Source of the DNA: CAIPVR01 sp049316905
Lineage (GTDB): Bacteria > Actinomycetota > Acidimicrobiia > Acidimicrobiales > Microtrichaceae
DNA: 64,000 bases
Assembly (NCBI GenBank): GCA_049316905.1
Contig: JBMOJH010000002.1
Location: 10,850 to 74,849 of the forward strand
Direction of reading: 5' to 3'
The notes beneath the pieces are model-generated. The model saw nothing but the letters and a program-made list of their open reading frames with translations, was not told the DNA's origin and did no database searches. Positions 49,751 to 57,564 of this stretch are shown in pieces. Each line of letters starts with the position of its first letter. Positions within the stretch are counted from its first letter, which is position 1. Position numbers and translations under genes: made by a program.

Positions 49751-51304
49751 TCAGCCGCAGCGGACGCCGGGCGGGGGCGCCGAGGGCGTCCAGCCGGGTT
49801 CGGTGGTGGTCGTCGTGGCCGGGGCGCCCGCGGACCCGCCGGCCGCGGTGGCGGGCGACGCCACCACCGTGGTGGTGGTCGTGGTCGGCCGGGCCGCCGG
49901 TTCGGCCACCGTGGCGAAGTCCGGGCCGAGATCCACCCGCACCGTGCCGGGCGCCACCTTGGCGTCCTCGACCAGCTTGGGTGCCGGGCCGAGCCACGTG
50001 GCGACCAGCTCGCCCATCGACCGCCCGCCCTTGGCGTAGTGGACGGTGGTGCGCTGCACCGGGGCGTCGGGGTTGCCCACCTCGCCGAGCGGGAACCCGC
50101 CGGAGGACAGCACGTAGCTCACCCGGCGGGCCTCGCCCTGGGTGGGCGAGCCGTTGTAGATGCTGACGGTCACGTCCGAGGGCCGCACCGGTGGCGCCGT
50201 GGTGGTGGTGACCGTCGGGGTGGCGGCCCCCCGGAAGACGTCGAGGGTGGGCTGCGCCGCGGCCTGGTCGAGCAGGAGCACCGCGGCCCCGCCGTCGGTG
50301 GTGTGCGGGGTCGTCGGCAGCGAATAGGTCTGCAGCGTGGCCGGGTCGAAGTCGGCGAACCGCTGGGCCAGGCCCAGGATGTCGCCCACGCCGAGCTCGT
50401 CGTCGAGCGTGACGTTGCCGACCGCGGCGTCGACCAGGCCGGTCACCCGGCCCACGTCACCGAGGCCCATGGCCTTCAGCTTGCCGATCGCGGCGCGGGC
50501 CAGGGTCTGCTGGCGGGCCATGCGGCCGAGGTCGGCCGACGGGTCCGACACCCACTGCGAGCCGTTGTTCCACTCGAGGTGCCGGGACCGGGCGAAGGCG
50601 AGACCCTGGTAGCCGTCGAGCACCGCGCAGCCCTTCTGCTCCACCCGCAGGCCGGAGTTGCGGTCGCGCACCGGGTGGTTGAAGTAGAGGGGCACCCCGC
50701 CGATCGTGTCGAGCAGCTCCTGGAAGCCCTTGAAGTCGACCTCCACGTAGTGGTTGACCGGGATGCCGAGGTTCTTCTCGATGGTGTCGACCACGTTCTG
50801 CACCGACGTGGAGTACGCGGTGTTGATCCGCTGCTCCTTCCCGGTGTTGGCGATCGGGAGCCACAGGTCCCTGGGGATCGACAGCATCGAGATCCGCGAG
50901 TTGCGCGGGTCGATCCGGACGATCTCCATGCTGTCGGAACGCCGGCCGCCGGGATCGCCCCCGCCGAGCATGGCGCCGGAGCCCGGATCGGACTTCGCGA
51001 TGCCGTCGCGGCTGTCGGAGCCGATCAGCAGGTAGTTCTGCGGCTCCCCCTCGGCGGCGTCGCTGAGCGACAGGTTCTTGCGGTCCAGGCGCCCGAAGCT
51101 CCACAGGCCCCAGGCCGCGCCGGCGCCCGCCACCAGCGCCAGCACCACGAGCACGCCGAGACCCCCGAACAGCAGCCGGCGGGGCCACCGTCGCGCCGGG
51201 GCCGGGGCGGCGGCACGGCGGCGTCGGACGACGCGGGCCTCGTCGGAGACGGGGCGGCGCGCGCCCTCGCCGGGCGGAGTGCGGTTCGTTGGATCCTCAG
51301 GCAC
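49751..51304 (-). CDS. LytR-CpsA-Psr (LCP) cell-wall glycopolymer ligase
   Basis: A 517-residue membrane-anchored LCP protein that attaches lipid-linked glycopolymers to peptidoglycan outside the membrane. A basic N-terminus and one membrane helix (about 43-66) lead to the LCP domain (about 88-260) with LLIGSDSRDG, RSDSMEIVRIDP, ISMLSIPRDLWLPI and LDGYQGLAFARSRH, which carry the Asp/Arg residues that bind the pyrophosphate. About 370-460 is a LytR_C domain (VTVSIYNGSPTQGEARRVSYVLSSGGF). The end is Thr/Ala/Pro-rich. The stop lies 5 bp beyond the tRNA gene, convergent with it. Confidence 0.94.
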   Translation of the reverse strand: MPEDPTNRTPPGEGARRPVSDEARVVRRRRAAAPAPARRWPRRLLFGGLGVLVVLALVAGAGAAWGLWSFGRLDRKNLSLSDAAEGEPQNYLLIGSDSRDGIAKSDPGSGAMLGGGDPGGRRSDSMEIVRIDPRNSRISMLSIPRDLWLPIANTGKEQRINTAYSTSVQNVVDTIEKNLGIPVNHYVEVDFKGFQELLDTIGGVPLYFNHPVRDRNSGLRVEQKGCAVLDGYQGLAFARSRHLEWNNGSQWVSDPSADLGRMARQQTLARAAIGKLKAMGLGDVGRVTGLVDAAVGNVTLDDELGVGDILGLAQRFADFDPATLQTYSLPTTPHTTDGGAAVLLLDQAAAQPTLDVFRGAATPTVTTTTAPPVRPSDVTVSIYNGSPTQGEARRVSYVLSSGGFPLGEVGNPDAPVQRTTVHYAKGGRSMGELVATWLGPAPKLVEDAKVAPGTVRVDLGPDFATVAEPAARPTTTTTTVVASPATAAGGSAGAPATTTTTEPGWTPSAPPPGVRCG

Positions 51305-51381
51305 GATGACTCGCCGGGCGGCACGGGGGGCCGCCTCGACGCGACGACGCTACCGGAGCACCCCGGACGCGGGTCGGCACC

Positions 51382-51407
51382 CCACCCGGGTGTTTCTTCC
51401 CGGGTGG
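51382..51407 (-). terminator. terminator after the acyl-CoA dehydrogenase gene
   Basis: CCACCCGGG, loop TGTTTCTT, CCCGGGTGG: a perfect 9-bp stem 5 nt after the stop codon of the minus-strand gene. Confidence 0.65.
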
Positions 51408-51411
51408 CGGT

Positions 51412-52656
51412 TCAGGCCTGCTTCGGTTCCACCTTGGGCTCGCGGGGAAGGCCGAGGACCTTCTCGCCCACGATGTTGCGCTGGATCTGCGACGTGCCGC
51501 CCCAGATCGTCTCCGAGCGGGAGAAGAAGAACGCCGACATCATCGGGCTCACCGGGTACGCCTCGCGCCCCTCGGCCCGCATCGTGGCCGGCCACGTGGC
51601 CTCGGGCCCGGTGGTCGACAGGAGCGACTCGGCACCCCAGATGTCGAGCGCCAGCTCCATGGCCGCCTTGTGGGTCTCGGACCAGAACAGCTTGTTGGTC
51701 ACGCCGAGGACCGCGGTGCCCATGTCGCGCTTGCCGGTCACCGTGGCGGTCAGCGAGCGGAGCCCGTTGATCCGCATGATCTGGATCCGGGAGTAGTACT
51801 CCATGAGCCGCTGGCGGATGAGCGGGTCCGCGATCTTCCCGTTCGCCGTGGCCTGCTCCACCAGCAGGCGGTACTCCTCGGCGAAGCGCCGGTAGCCGGT
51901 GGTGGCCGACATGCCGCGCTCGAACCCGAGCGTGTCGTTGGCCACCTTCCAGCCGTTGTTGAGGCCGCCGACGACGTTGTCGATCGGACAGCGGGCGTCG
52001 CTGAAGAACACCTCGTTGAACTCGGCGGTGCCGTCGGGCTGGACGATCCCGCGGACCTCGACGCCGGGCTGGTCCATCGGCACGAGCAGGTAGGAGATGC
52101 CGGCCTGCTTCTTCACATCCGGGTCCGTGCGTGCCAGCACGAAGCAGTAGTCGGCGAACTGCGCCTGGGTGGTCCACACCTTCTGGCCGTTGATGACCCA
52201 CTCGTCGCCGTCCTGGACCGCGGTGGTCGTCAGCGAGGCCAGGTCGGAGCCGGAGTCGGGTTCGCTGAAGCCCTGGCACCAGCGCATCGAGCCGTCGAGG
52301 ATCTTGGGCAGGAAGTACTTCTTCTGCTCCTCGGTGCCGTTCATCAGGATGGTGGGACCGACGAGGGTGTCACCGAAGAAGTCCGCGCGCAGCGGGGCCT
52401 TGGCCCGGGCGAACTCCTCGGCCAGCACCACGCCCTGCATGGTGGTGAGGCCCTTGCCGCCGTACTCCTCGGGCCACGTGGCGCAGATCCAGCCGCCCTC
52501 GAAGAGCTTGGTGGTCCACTCCTCGTTGAACTTCTTCTTCTCCTCGGGGGTCATCGAGAACCCCTGGTCGAACCAGCCGGCGGGCAGGTTCTCCTCCAGC
52601 CAGGCACGGATCTCCGTGCGGAACTCCTCGGCCTCGGGCGGGTAGCTCAGATCCAT
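51412..52656 (-). CDS. acyl-CoA dehydrogenase
   Basis: A 414-residue flavoenzyme of the acyl-CoA dehydrogenase family (FadE type). WPEEYGGKGLTTMQGVVLAEEFARA lies in the helical N-domain, QGFSEPDSGSDLASLTTTA and INGQKVWTTQAQFADYCFVLART in the beta domain, and FSRSETIWGGTSQIQRNIVGEKVLGLP in the C-domain. It oxidises a CoA thioester and passes electrons to ETF; etfBA is 8 kb away. I chose ATG 52656 (MDLSYPPEAEEFR), where homology begins; an ATG at 52665 is possible, while longer starts would cross the operator. Divergent from the FrhB-type gene. Confidence 0.9.
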   Translation of the reverse strand: MDLSYPPEAEEFRTEIRAWLEENLPAGWFDQGFSMTPEEKKKFNEEWTTKLFEGGWICATWPEEYGGKGLTTMQGVVLAEEFARAKAPLRADFFGDTLVGPTILMNGTEEQKKYFLPKILDGSMRWCQGFSEPDSGSDLASLTTTAVQDGDEWVINGQKVWTTQAQFADYCFVLARTDPDVKKQAGISYLLVPMDQPGVEVRGIVQPDGTAEFNEVFFSDARCPIDNVVGGLNNGWKVANDTLGFERGMSATTGYRRFAEEYRLLVEQATANGKIADPLIRQRLMEYYSRIQIMRINGLRSLTATVTGKRDMGTAVLGVTNKLFWSETHKAAMELALDIWGAESLLSTTGPEATWPATMRAEGREAYPVSPMMSAFFFSRSETIWGGTSQIQRNIVGEKVLGLPREPKVEPKQA

Positions 52657-52666
52657 GGCTCCCATT

Positions 52667-52684
52667 CTTGACCCGTCGGTCAAG
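52667..52684. promoter_or_regulatory. palindromic operator shared by the acyl-CoA dehydrogenase and FrhB-type genes
   Basis: CTTGACC-CGTC-GGTCAAG is a perfect inverted repeat with 7-bp arms, 11 nt before the dehydrogenase start. Its right arm overlaps the expected -35 of the divergent FrhB-type gene. Spacing and symmetry suggest a TetR-family site of the sort common at actinobacterial lipid genes. Confidence 0.65.
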
Positions 52685-52699
52685 TGCCGACCAGCCGGG

Positions 52700-52705
52700 T
52701 AGATT
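52700..52705 (+). promoter_or_regulatory. -10 element for a leaderless FrhB-type mRNA
   Basis: TAGATT ends 7 nt before the ATG at 52713, with no ribosome binding site between them. Confidence 0.5.
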
Positions 52706-52712
52706 CCCGCCC

Positions 52713-53921
52713 ATGACCGTGACCGACGAGCCGCCCCTCCCCTCGCTGCAGGAACGACTCGAGGCGACGGCGGCCACCCGCTGGCAGAACCAGTGGGCCG
52801 AGCTCAAGGCCGAGGTCATCGACACCGGCCTGTGCACGGGGTGCGCCGGCTGCGTCATCTCCTGTCCGCACGACGTGATCGGCTATGACCACGCCCAGGG
52901 CGGCTACAAGCCGTTCCACCTCGAGGACGAGCTCGGCCCGGACGACTGCGTGCACGGGCAGAAGGGCTGCACCACCTGCACCCGCGCCTGTCCGCGGTTC
53001 CGACTGTGGGAGGGCCAGGCCGACGACCACCTCTTCGGCCGGCTGCGCCACGACGACGAGGTGGCGGGCGTCTACTCCGACATCCTCCTCACCCGCGCCG
53101 CCGACGAGCACGTCAACGAGACCGGCCAGGACGGTGGGCTCGTCTCGGCGATCCTCATCTGGGCGCTCGAGCACGACTACATCGACGCCGCGCTCGTGTC
53201 CTACCTCGAGGGCGGCGAGGCCGGATCGTGGAAGGCGGTTCCCGGCGTGGCGGCGAACAAGGACGAGATCCTCGCCTCCGCGGGCAGCCGCTACACCTAC
53301 TCGGCCAACACCCTCGCCCTCGACGAGGCGCTGGAGGCCGGCCATTCGCGCCTCGCGCTCGTGGGCATGAGCTGCCAGTCCTCGGTGCCGCCGGTGATGT
53401 GGGCCCGCAAGGTCGGCAAGATCTCGAAGCCCATCGTGTTCAACCTGGGCCTCCTGTGCTCCAAGACCTTCGACGACGCGATCTTCGAGGAGCTCTTCTG
53501 GGCCAAGTACGGCCTGGCCAAGGAGCACATGGTCAAGATGAACATCAAGGGCGTCTTCCAGATCTGGATGGACGACGGGGCGTACCACGAGATCAACCTG
53601 AAGGAGTGCCACGCCTGGACCCGTGAGGGGTGCACGCACTGCCCCGACTTCGCCGCGGAGCACGCCGACATCTCGTGCGGCGGCATCGGCGAGAACGCCA
53701 ACTGGACGCTCACGATCGTCCGCACCGACCTCGGCCGGGAGATCGTCTCGCGCATGGTCGCCGACGGCGTGATCGAGGCCCGCCCCGGCGACTCCGACCC
53801 CGGAGCGATCGCGCTCATGCGCAAGCTGGCGGAGAAGTCGCGGTCGCGGTGGCCCACCACCGCGGAACCCACGGTGCGGGTGGGTCTGCCCGAGCCGAAG
53901 AAGAAGGTCGCGGCGGGCTGA
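52713..53921 (+). CDS. FrhB/FdhB-type F420-related iron-sulfur flavoprotein
   Basis: A 402-residue protein of the coenzyme F420 hydrogenase/dehydrogenase beta-subunit family. Two ferredoxin-type clusters are near the N-terminus: C41, C44, C47, C51 and C79, C86, C89, C93. The FrhB core follows (GGLVSAILIWALEHDYIDAALVS, VGMSCQSSVPPVMWARK, VFNLGLLCSKTFDDAIFEELFW, CTHCPDFAAEHADISCGGIG). FrhB proteins carry FAD and exchange electrons between F420 or other deazaflavin/ferredoxin partners and a second enzyme. No hydrogenase subunits are nearby. Sharing an operator with an acyl-CoA dehydrogenase suggests a redox role in acyl metabolism, an inference. Confidence 0.88.
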   Translation: MTVTDEPPLPSLQERLEATAATRWQNQWAELKAEVIDTGLCTGCAGCVISCPHDVIGYDHAQGGYKPFHLEDELGPDDCVHGQKGCTTCTRACPRFRLWEGQADDHLFGRLRHDDEVAGVYSDILLTRAADEHVNETGQDGGLVSAILIWALEHDYIDAALVSYLEGGEAGSWKAVPGVAANKDEILASAGSRYTYSANTLALDEALEAGHSRLALVGMSCQSSVPPVMWARKVGKISKPIVFNLGLLCSKTFDDAIFEELFWAKYGLAKEHMVKMNIKGVFQIWMDDGAYHEINLKECHAWTREGCTHCPDFAAEHADISCGGIGENANWTLTIVRTDLGREIVSRMVADGVIEARPGDSDPGAIALMRKLAEKSRSRWPTTAEPTVRVGLPEPKKKVAAG

Positions 53922-53936
53922 GCGACCCGGCCTGGG

Positions 53937-54299
53937 TCAGGCCGCGCCCTCGGGGTGCGCCTTCTTGCAGGCGTCGTAGACCGAGGCGATGTTCTTCGGC
54001 ACGGTGATCTCACCGGCCTTCTCCTCCGCCTGCTGCTCCTCGAACTTCTTGGCGTCGTCGAAGGGCACCTTCTCCACAAGGCCCTTGTAGACGCACTGGC
54101 AGTAGGCGGCCGAACCCAGCGTGGGGTTGCGGTACTTGCCCTGGTCGTTCGGCTCCACCCCGGTGCAGCCGATCATCAGGTTCTTCTCGTACTGCTCGCC
54201 GTACTCACGCGGCTGCTGGTTCTGGCTGCAGCCGGCGAGCAGCATCACGACGGACACCGCGGCCAGGACGACGGCGGCGGGACGGGAACGGCGGGGCAT
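53937..54299 (-). CDS. small lipoprotein with a C-x-C motif
   Basis: A 120-residue lipoprotein: signal MPRRSRPAAVVLAAVSVVMLLAGC with lipidated C24. The mature part has four further cysteines, C45, C67 and C69 (YCQCVYKGLVEKVPFDDAKKFEE) and one near 112, probably disulfide-bonded outside the membrane. This CxC-plus-helix pattern recurs in small actinobacterial lipoproteins of unknown role. The start is ATG 54299, where the signal peptide begins. It converges with the FrhB-type gene with 15 bp between stops. Confidence 0.8.
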   Translation of the reverse strand: MPRRSRPAAVVLAAVSVVMLLAGCSQNQQPREYGEQYEKNLMIGCTGVEPNDQGKYRNPTLGSAAYCQCVYKGLVEKVPFDDAKKFEEQQAEEKAGEITVPKNIASVYDACKKAHPEGAA

Positions 54300-54380
54300 C
54301 GGACACCTCGGAGCGACCACGGGACGCCCACCGTAGTGGCGGCCCAGCGGCCGGTCACAACGCCGCTCGGCCCCCATGCC

Positions 54381-54410
54381 GACGGGGCGCCCCCTGGGGG
54401 GCGCCCCGTC
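54381..54410. terminator. very strong GC hairpin
   Basis: GACGGGGCGCCCCC, then TG, then the exact reverse complement: a 30-nt near-perfect hairpin 35 nt downstream of the small minus-strand gene at 54445-54693. It separates that gene from the lipoprotein gene. Confidence 0.65.
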
Positions 54411-54444
54411 GACGGAGGGCTGGGTTGGGGGGAACGGGCCCGCG

Positions 54445-54693
54445 TCAGTCGATGGCGAGGGCGAGATCGGGGTCGTAGTCGAACATCGAGGGCGCCGCGG
54501 TCACCTCGGCGACGGCCACGGTCGGGAGCGGACGGTCGGCGGGGCCGGTGCCCGCACCCACGAGGGACGCCCACAGGCCGCGGGGGCCCCGGGGCACCAC
54601 GTCGGAGCCCTCGCCCACATGGGCGTCGAGGAGATCGGCGAGTGCCGCAGGGGCCGGGGCCACCGGGAGGTTCGCGTCGTGGAGTGCTCGCAT
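54445..54693 (-). CDS. small protein of unknown function (82 aa)
   Basis: An open frame of 82 residues (MRALHDANLPVAPAPAALADLLDAHVGEG...) ending in an acidic tail (SMFDYDPDLALAID). Third-position GC bias is consistent with coding, and a strong hairpin follows it. No family recognised. The surrounding 54300-54820 otherwise holds only hairpins, so this is the one plausible gene in that stretch. The longer start at 54831 would overlap the UDG gene and its terminator. Confidence 0.5.
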   Translation of the reverse strand: MRALHDANLPVAPAPAALADLLDAHVGEGSDVVPRGPRGLWASLVGAGTGPADRPLPTVAVAEVTAAPSMFDYDPDLALAID

Positions 54694-54777
54694 GTGGGCA
54701 GTGTCACCCAAACCGGACGCCCACGGGGAGGGCCGAACGACCCATCCTGCGCTGAATGGTCCGGGCGGCCCGGGACG

Positions 54778-54795
54778 CTGGGCCGGACGGCCCAG
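54778..54795 (-). terminator. terminator of the uracil-DNA glycosylase gene
   Basis: CTGGGCC-GGAC-GGCCCAG, 26 nt after the UDG stop on the minus strand. Confidence 0.55.
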
Positions 54796-54820
54796 TACCG
54801 CTCGGACGCCCCGGCACCGT

Positions 54821-55489
54821 TCAATCGGCACTGGCGAGCTCGCGGGCCCGGACCAGCACCGCGTCGAGCATCGGTTCGGTGAGCCGCCCGGTGAAGGTGT
54901 TCTGTTGGCTCACGTGGTAGCAGCCCAGGAGCACCCGGCCGTCGGGGGCACCGACCTCGACGCCGTGACCGAAGCGCGGCGCGGGCCGGATGCCGACCAG
55001 GCGGGCCGCCTCCCCGAAGCCGAACCCGCCGAGCGCGACCACCACGCGCACCCGGGCGAGCAGGGCCACCTCCTCCTCCAGCCAGTGCCGGCACTCGTCG
55101 CGTTCCGCCGGCGTGGGCTTGTTGGCGGGCGGCGCGCACCGCACCGGGGCGGTGATGAACGCGTCGGTGAGCTCGAGGCCGTCGTCGCGGTCGGTCGACG
55201 TGGGCTGGTTCGCGAACCCGGTGCGGTGCAGGGCCGCGTAGAGGAAGTCCCCGGAGCGGTCACCGGTGAACATCCGCCCCGTCCGGTTGGCGCCGTGCGC
55301 CGCCGGGGCGAGCCCGACCACGAGCACCCGGGCCGCCGGGTCCCCGAAACCCGGCACCGGCCGGCCCCAGTACTCCTGGTCGCGGAACGCGGCGCGCTTC
55401 TCCCGCGCCACCTCCTCGCGCCACGCGACGAGCCGGGGGCAGGCCCGGCACGCCGTGATCTCCGCCTCCAGCGCCTGCAGGGCCCGCAC
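54821..55489 (-). CDS. udgB: family 5 (UDGb) uracil-DNA glycosylase with Fe-S cluster
   Basis: A 222-residue DNA-repair glycosylase removing uracil and other deaminated bases. Four cluster cysteines are visible: C14, C17 (ACRACPRLVAWRE), C118 and C133. Motif 1 GLAPAAHGANRTGR (59-72) and the C-terminal GCYHVSQQNTFTGRLT (His192) identify family 5, as in M. tuberculosis UdgB. The start is GTG 55489, 6 nt after TATGCT, so leaderless. Divergent from the phosphatase gene with only 23 bp between the start codons. Confidence 0.92.
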   Translation of the reverse strand: MRALQALEAEITACRACPRLVAWREEVAREKRAAFRDQEYWGRPVPGFGDPAARVLVVGLAPAAHGANRTGRMFTGDRSGDFLYAALHRTGFANQPTSTDRDDGLELTDAFITAPVRCAPPANKPTPAERDECRHWLEEEVALLARVRVVVALGGFGFGEAARLVGIRPAPRFGHGVEVGAPDGRVLLGCYHVSQQNTFTGRLTEPMLDAVLVRARELASAD

Positions 55490-55495
55490 GGTCGG

Positions 55496-55505
55496 AGCAT
55501 AGGAT
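55496..55505. promoter_or_regulatory. overlapping divergent -10 elements
   Basis: AGCATAGGAT contains TATGCT on the minus strand (55501-55496) and TAGGAT on the plus strand (55500-55505). They lie 6 and 7 nt before the GTG starts of the UDG and the phosphatase genes. One small element thus seems to serve both directions with leaderless mRNAs. Confidence 0.55.
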
Positions 55506-55512
55506 CCGCAAC

Positions 55513-56175
55513 GTGGCACCCTCCTCCCGCGCCGGCCGGCGCCGCCCACCGGATCCGACGCTGATCCTGCTCGTGCGCCACGGCCGCACCGCCACCACCG
55601 GCACCGTGCTGCCGGGGCGGGCGCCGGGCCTGCACCTCTCCGACGAGGGCCGGGCCCAGGCGGAGCACGCAGGCGCCCGGATCGGCGCCCTCCGCCGGGT
55701 GGACGCAGTGGTGGCGTCGCCGCTCGAGCGCACCCGCGAGACCGCGGCGCCGATCGCCCGGGCCCGCGAGCTGCGGGTGCGCACCCGCCGGGGCCTCCTC
55801 GAGTGCGACTTCGGCGAGTGGACGGGCCGCAAGCTGGCGGACCTGCGCAAGCTGCCCGAGTGGTCGCGCGTGCAGTCGTCCCCCTCCGGGTTCCGGTTCC
55901 CCGGCGGCGAGTCGTTCGCCGAGATGCAGCTGCGCATCTGGGACGAGCTCGAGCGGCTCGTGGCCGACCACCCGGGCGGCACCGTCGTGGCGGTCTCACA
56001 CGCGGACCCGATCAAGGCCGCCGTGGCCATGGCCACGGGCGTGCACCTCGACCTGTTCCAGCGGATCGTGGTGAGCCCGTGCTCGGTGACGCCGCTCCTC
56101 TTCACCGCCGGCGGCCCCGTGGTGCTCGCGGTCAACAGCACCGGCGACGACCTGACCACGCTGGCGCCCTCATGA
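55513..56175 (+). CDS. histidine-phosphatase family protein (MSMEG_4193-like)
   Basis: A 220-residue phosphoglycerate-mutase-like phosphatase. The catalytic RHG is at 22-24 (LVRHGRT), SPLERTRETAAPIA carries the second Arg, and VVAVSHADPIK the second His. ECDFGEWTGRKLADLRKLPEW is characteristic of the conserved actinobacterial MSMEG_4193 branch. It heads a tight operon: ATGA overlap with the DUF3090 gene, then the SCO1664-like gene. Real substrate unknown. Confidence 0.9.
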   Translation: MAPSSRAGRRRPPDPTLILLVRHGRTATTGTVLPGRAPGLHLSDEGRAQAEHAGARIGALRRVDAVVASPLERTRETAAPIARARELRVRTRRGLLECDFGEWTGRKLADLRKLPEWSRVQSSPSGFRFPGGESFAEMQLRIWDELERLVADHPGGTVVAVSHADPIKAAVAMATGVHLDLFQRIVVSPCSVTPLLFTAGGPVVLAVNSTGDDLTTLAPS

Positions 56176-56708
56176 CCCGGTCCTTCAGCTTCGACCAGCT
56201 CGACGCCTTCGTGGCCGGCGCCGTGGGCCCGCCCGGCGCGCGCACCTTCTACCTGCAGGCCCGCTCGGGCACGCAGGTGGTGTCGTTCAAGGCGGAGAAG
56301 GAGCAGGTCGGCATGCTCGGCCGCTACCTCGGCCAGCTCGCCTCGGCCATGGGCCCGGTGGAGGCCGATCGCGACGTCGTGGGACTGGTCGAACCGGTCG
56401 AGCCCGAGTGGGCGGTGGGGTCGCTCGCCGTGGGCGTCGACGAGGAGGCCGGCGTGATCCACGTGACGGCCGAGGAGCTCACGGCCGACGAGGACACCTT
56501 CGGCGACGACGTGACCGACGAGCTGATCGACGAGCTGCTCGAGATCGAACCCGACGACGGCGCCGAGGCCCGCTTCACGCTGACGCTCGGCCAGGCCGTG
56601 GCGTTCGCCGAGGCCGCCCAGGACCTCATGGAGGCGGGCCGCCCACCGTGTCGCCTGTGCGGTCGGCCGATCGGGCCCGAGGGCCACGCCTGCCCGCGCT
56701 GGAACTGA
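56172..56708 (+). CDS. DUF3090 family protein
   Basis: A 178-residue protein of the DUF3090 family, conserved among actinobacteria beside the phosphatase and SCO1664-like genes. FDQLDAFVAGAVGPPGARTFYLQARSG and VVSFKAEKEQVGMLGRYLGQL lead; the acidic middle (TDELIDELLEIEPDDGAEARFTLTLGQAVAFAEAA) precedes a terminal CRLCGRPIGPEGHACPRWN that looks like a small zinc knuckle. Translation is coupled by an ATGA overlap to the phosphatase gene, and one base separates it from the next start. Function unknown. Confidence 0.92.
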   Translation: MTRSFSFDQLDAFVAGAVGPPGARTFYLQARSGTQVVSFKAEKEQVGMLGRYLGQLASAMGPVEADRDVVGLVEPVEPEWAVGSLAVGVDEEAGVIHVTAEELTADEDTFGDDVTDELIDELLEIEPDDGAEARFTLTLGQAVAFAEAAQDLMEAGRPPCRLCGRPIGPEGHACPRWN

Positions 56709-56709
56709 C

Positions 56710-57546
56710 GTGGCCGACCTCGACGGCGACGGCTGGGACGACGACGAGTGGGAGGACGACGGCGAGTGGGAGGACGTCGGCGACCCCGACGACCCCGACG
56801 TGGCCGGCACCCGGGTGTTCGAGTACTCGGCCACGGTCGCCCCCGGCGAGGACGGGATGGCGGAACTCCTGCGCACGGGGGAGGTCGAGGTCCTCGGCCG
56901 CATGCCCTGGTCGTCGAACGGCACCTACCTGGTGGAGGTGCGTGCGGGCGACGACCACGCGCCCGGCATCTACAAGCCGCTCGCCGGCGAGCGGCCGCTG
57001 TGGGACTTCCCCGGTGGCCTGTGGCGCCGTGAGGTGGCGGCCTCGGTGCTGTCCGACGCCCTCGGGTGGGGCCTGGTGCCCCCGACGGTCGCCCGCACCG
57101 ACGGCCCGTTCGGCGAGGGGTCGCTGCAGGCCTTCGTGCCGGCGCGCTACGAGGAGCACTTCTTCACGCTGCGCGACGACCCCGCCCACGGCGAGGTGCT
57201 CCGTCGCCTGTGCGCCTTCGACCTCGTGGCCAACTCCGCGGACCGCAAGGGCGGCCACTGCCTGCTCGACGGCGATGGTCGTGTGTGGGCCATCGACAAC
57301 GGCCTCACGTTCCACGAGGAGTTCAAGGTGCGCACCGTCATCTGGGACTTCGCGGGCGAGGCGGTGCCCGACCGGCTGCGCGCGGATCTCGACGAGTTCA
57401 TCGGGCGTGCGCTGCCGGAGGAGCTCGGGACGCTGCTGAGCCGGGCCGAGCGCGAGGCGCTGGTGACCCGGGCGGGCGGCCTGGTCGCGGGCGGGCGCTT
57501 CCCGCACGACCCGAGTGGCCGGCGGTACCCGTGGCCGCTCGTGTGA
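56710..57546 (+). CDS. SCO1664-family PI3/4-kinase-like protein
   Basis: A 278-residue protein of the SCO1664 family, remotely like PI3/4-kinase or HipA-type kinases. After a very acidic 30-residue head (Asp/Glu/Trp) come K89 in GIYKPLAGERPLWDFPGGLWRREVAA (ATP lysine), D171 with N175 and D178 in FDLVANSADRKGGH (catalytic loop), and D196 in AIDNGLTFHEE (metal Asp). The kinase residues are thus present. GTG start at 56710, one base after the DUF3090 stop. The phosphorylated substrate is unknown; the operon pairs it with a phosphatase. Confidence 0.9.
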   Translation: MADLDGDGWDDDEWEDDGEWEDVGDPDDPDVAGTRVFEYSATVAPGEDGMAELLRTGEVEVLGRMPWSSNGTYLVEVRAGDDHAPGIYKPLAGERPLWDFPGGLWRREVAASVLSDALGWGLVPPTVARTDGPFGEGSLQAFVPARYEEHFFTLRDDPAHGEVLRRLCAFDLVANSADRKGGHCLLDGDGRVWAIDNGLTFHEEFKVRTVIWDFAGEAVPDRLRADLDEFIGRALPEELGTLLSRAEREALVTRAGGLVAGGRFPHDPSGRRYPWPLV

Positions 57547-57564
57547 GCCCGGGGCGGAGCCACC

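Noticed and set aside
54381..54410. Long palindrome as a possible recombination or integron attC-like site
   Set aside because: No integrase, cassette or target duplication is nearby; position after a small gene fits a terminator better.
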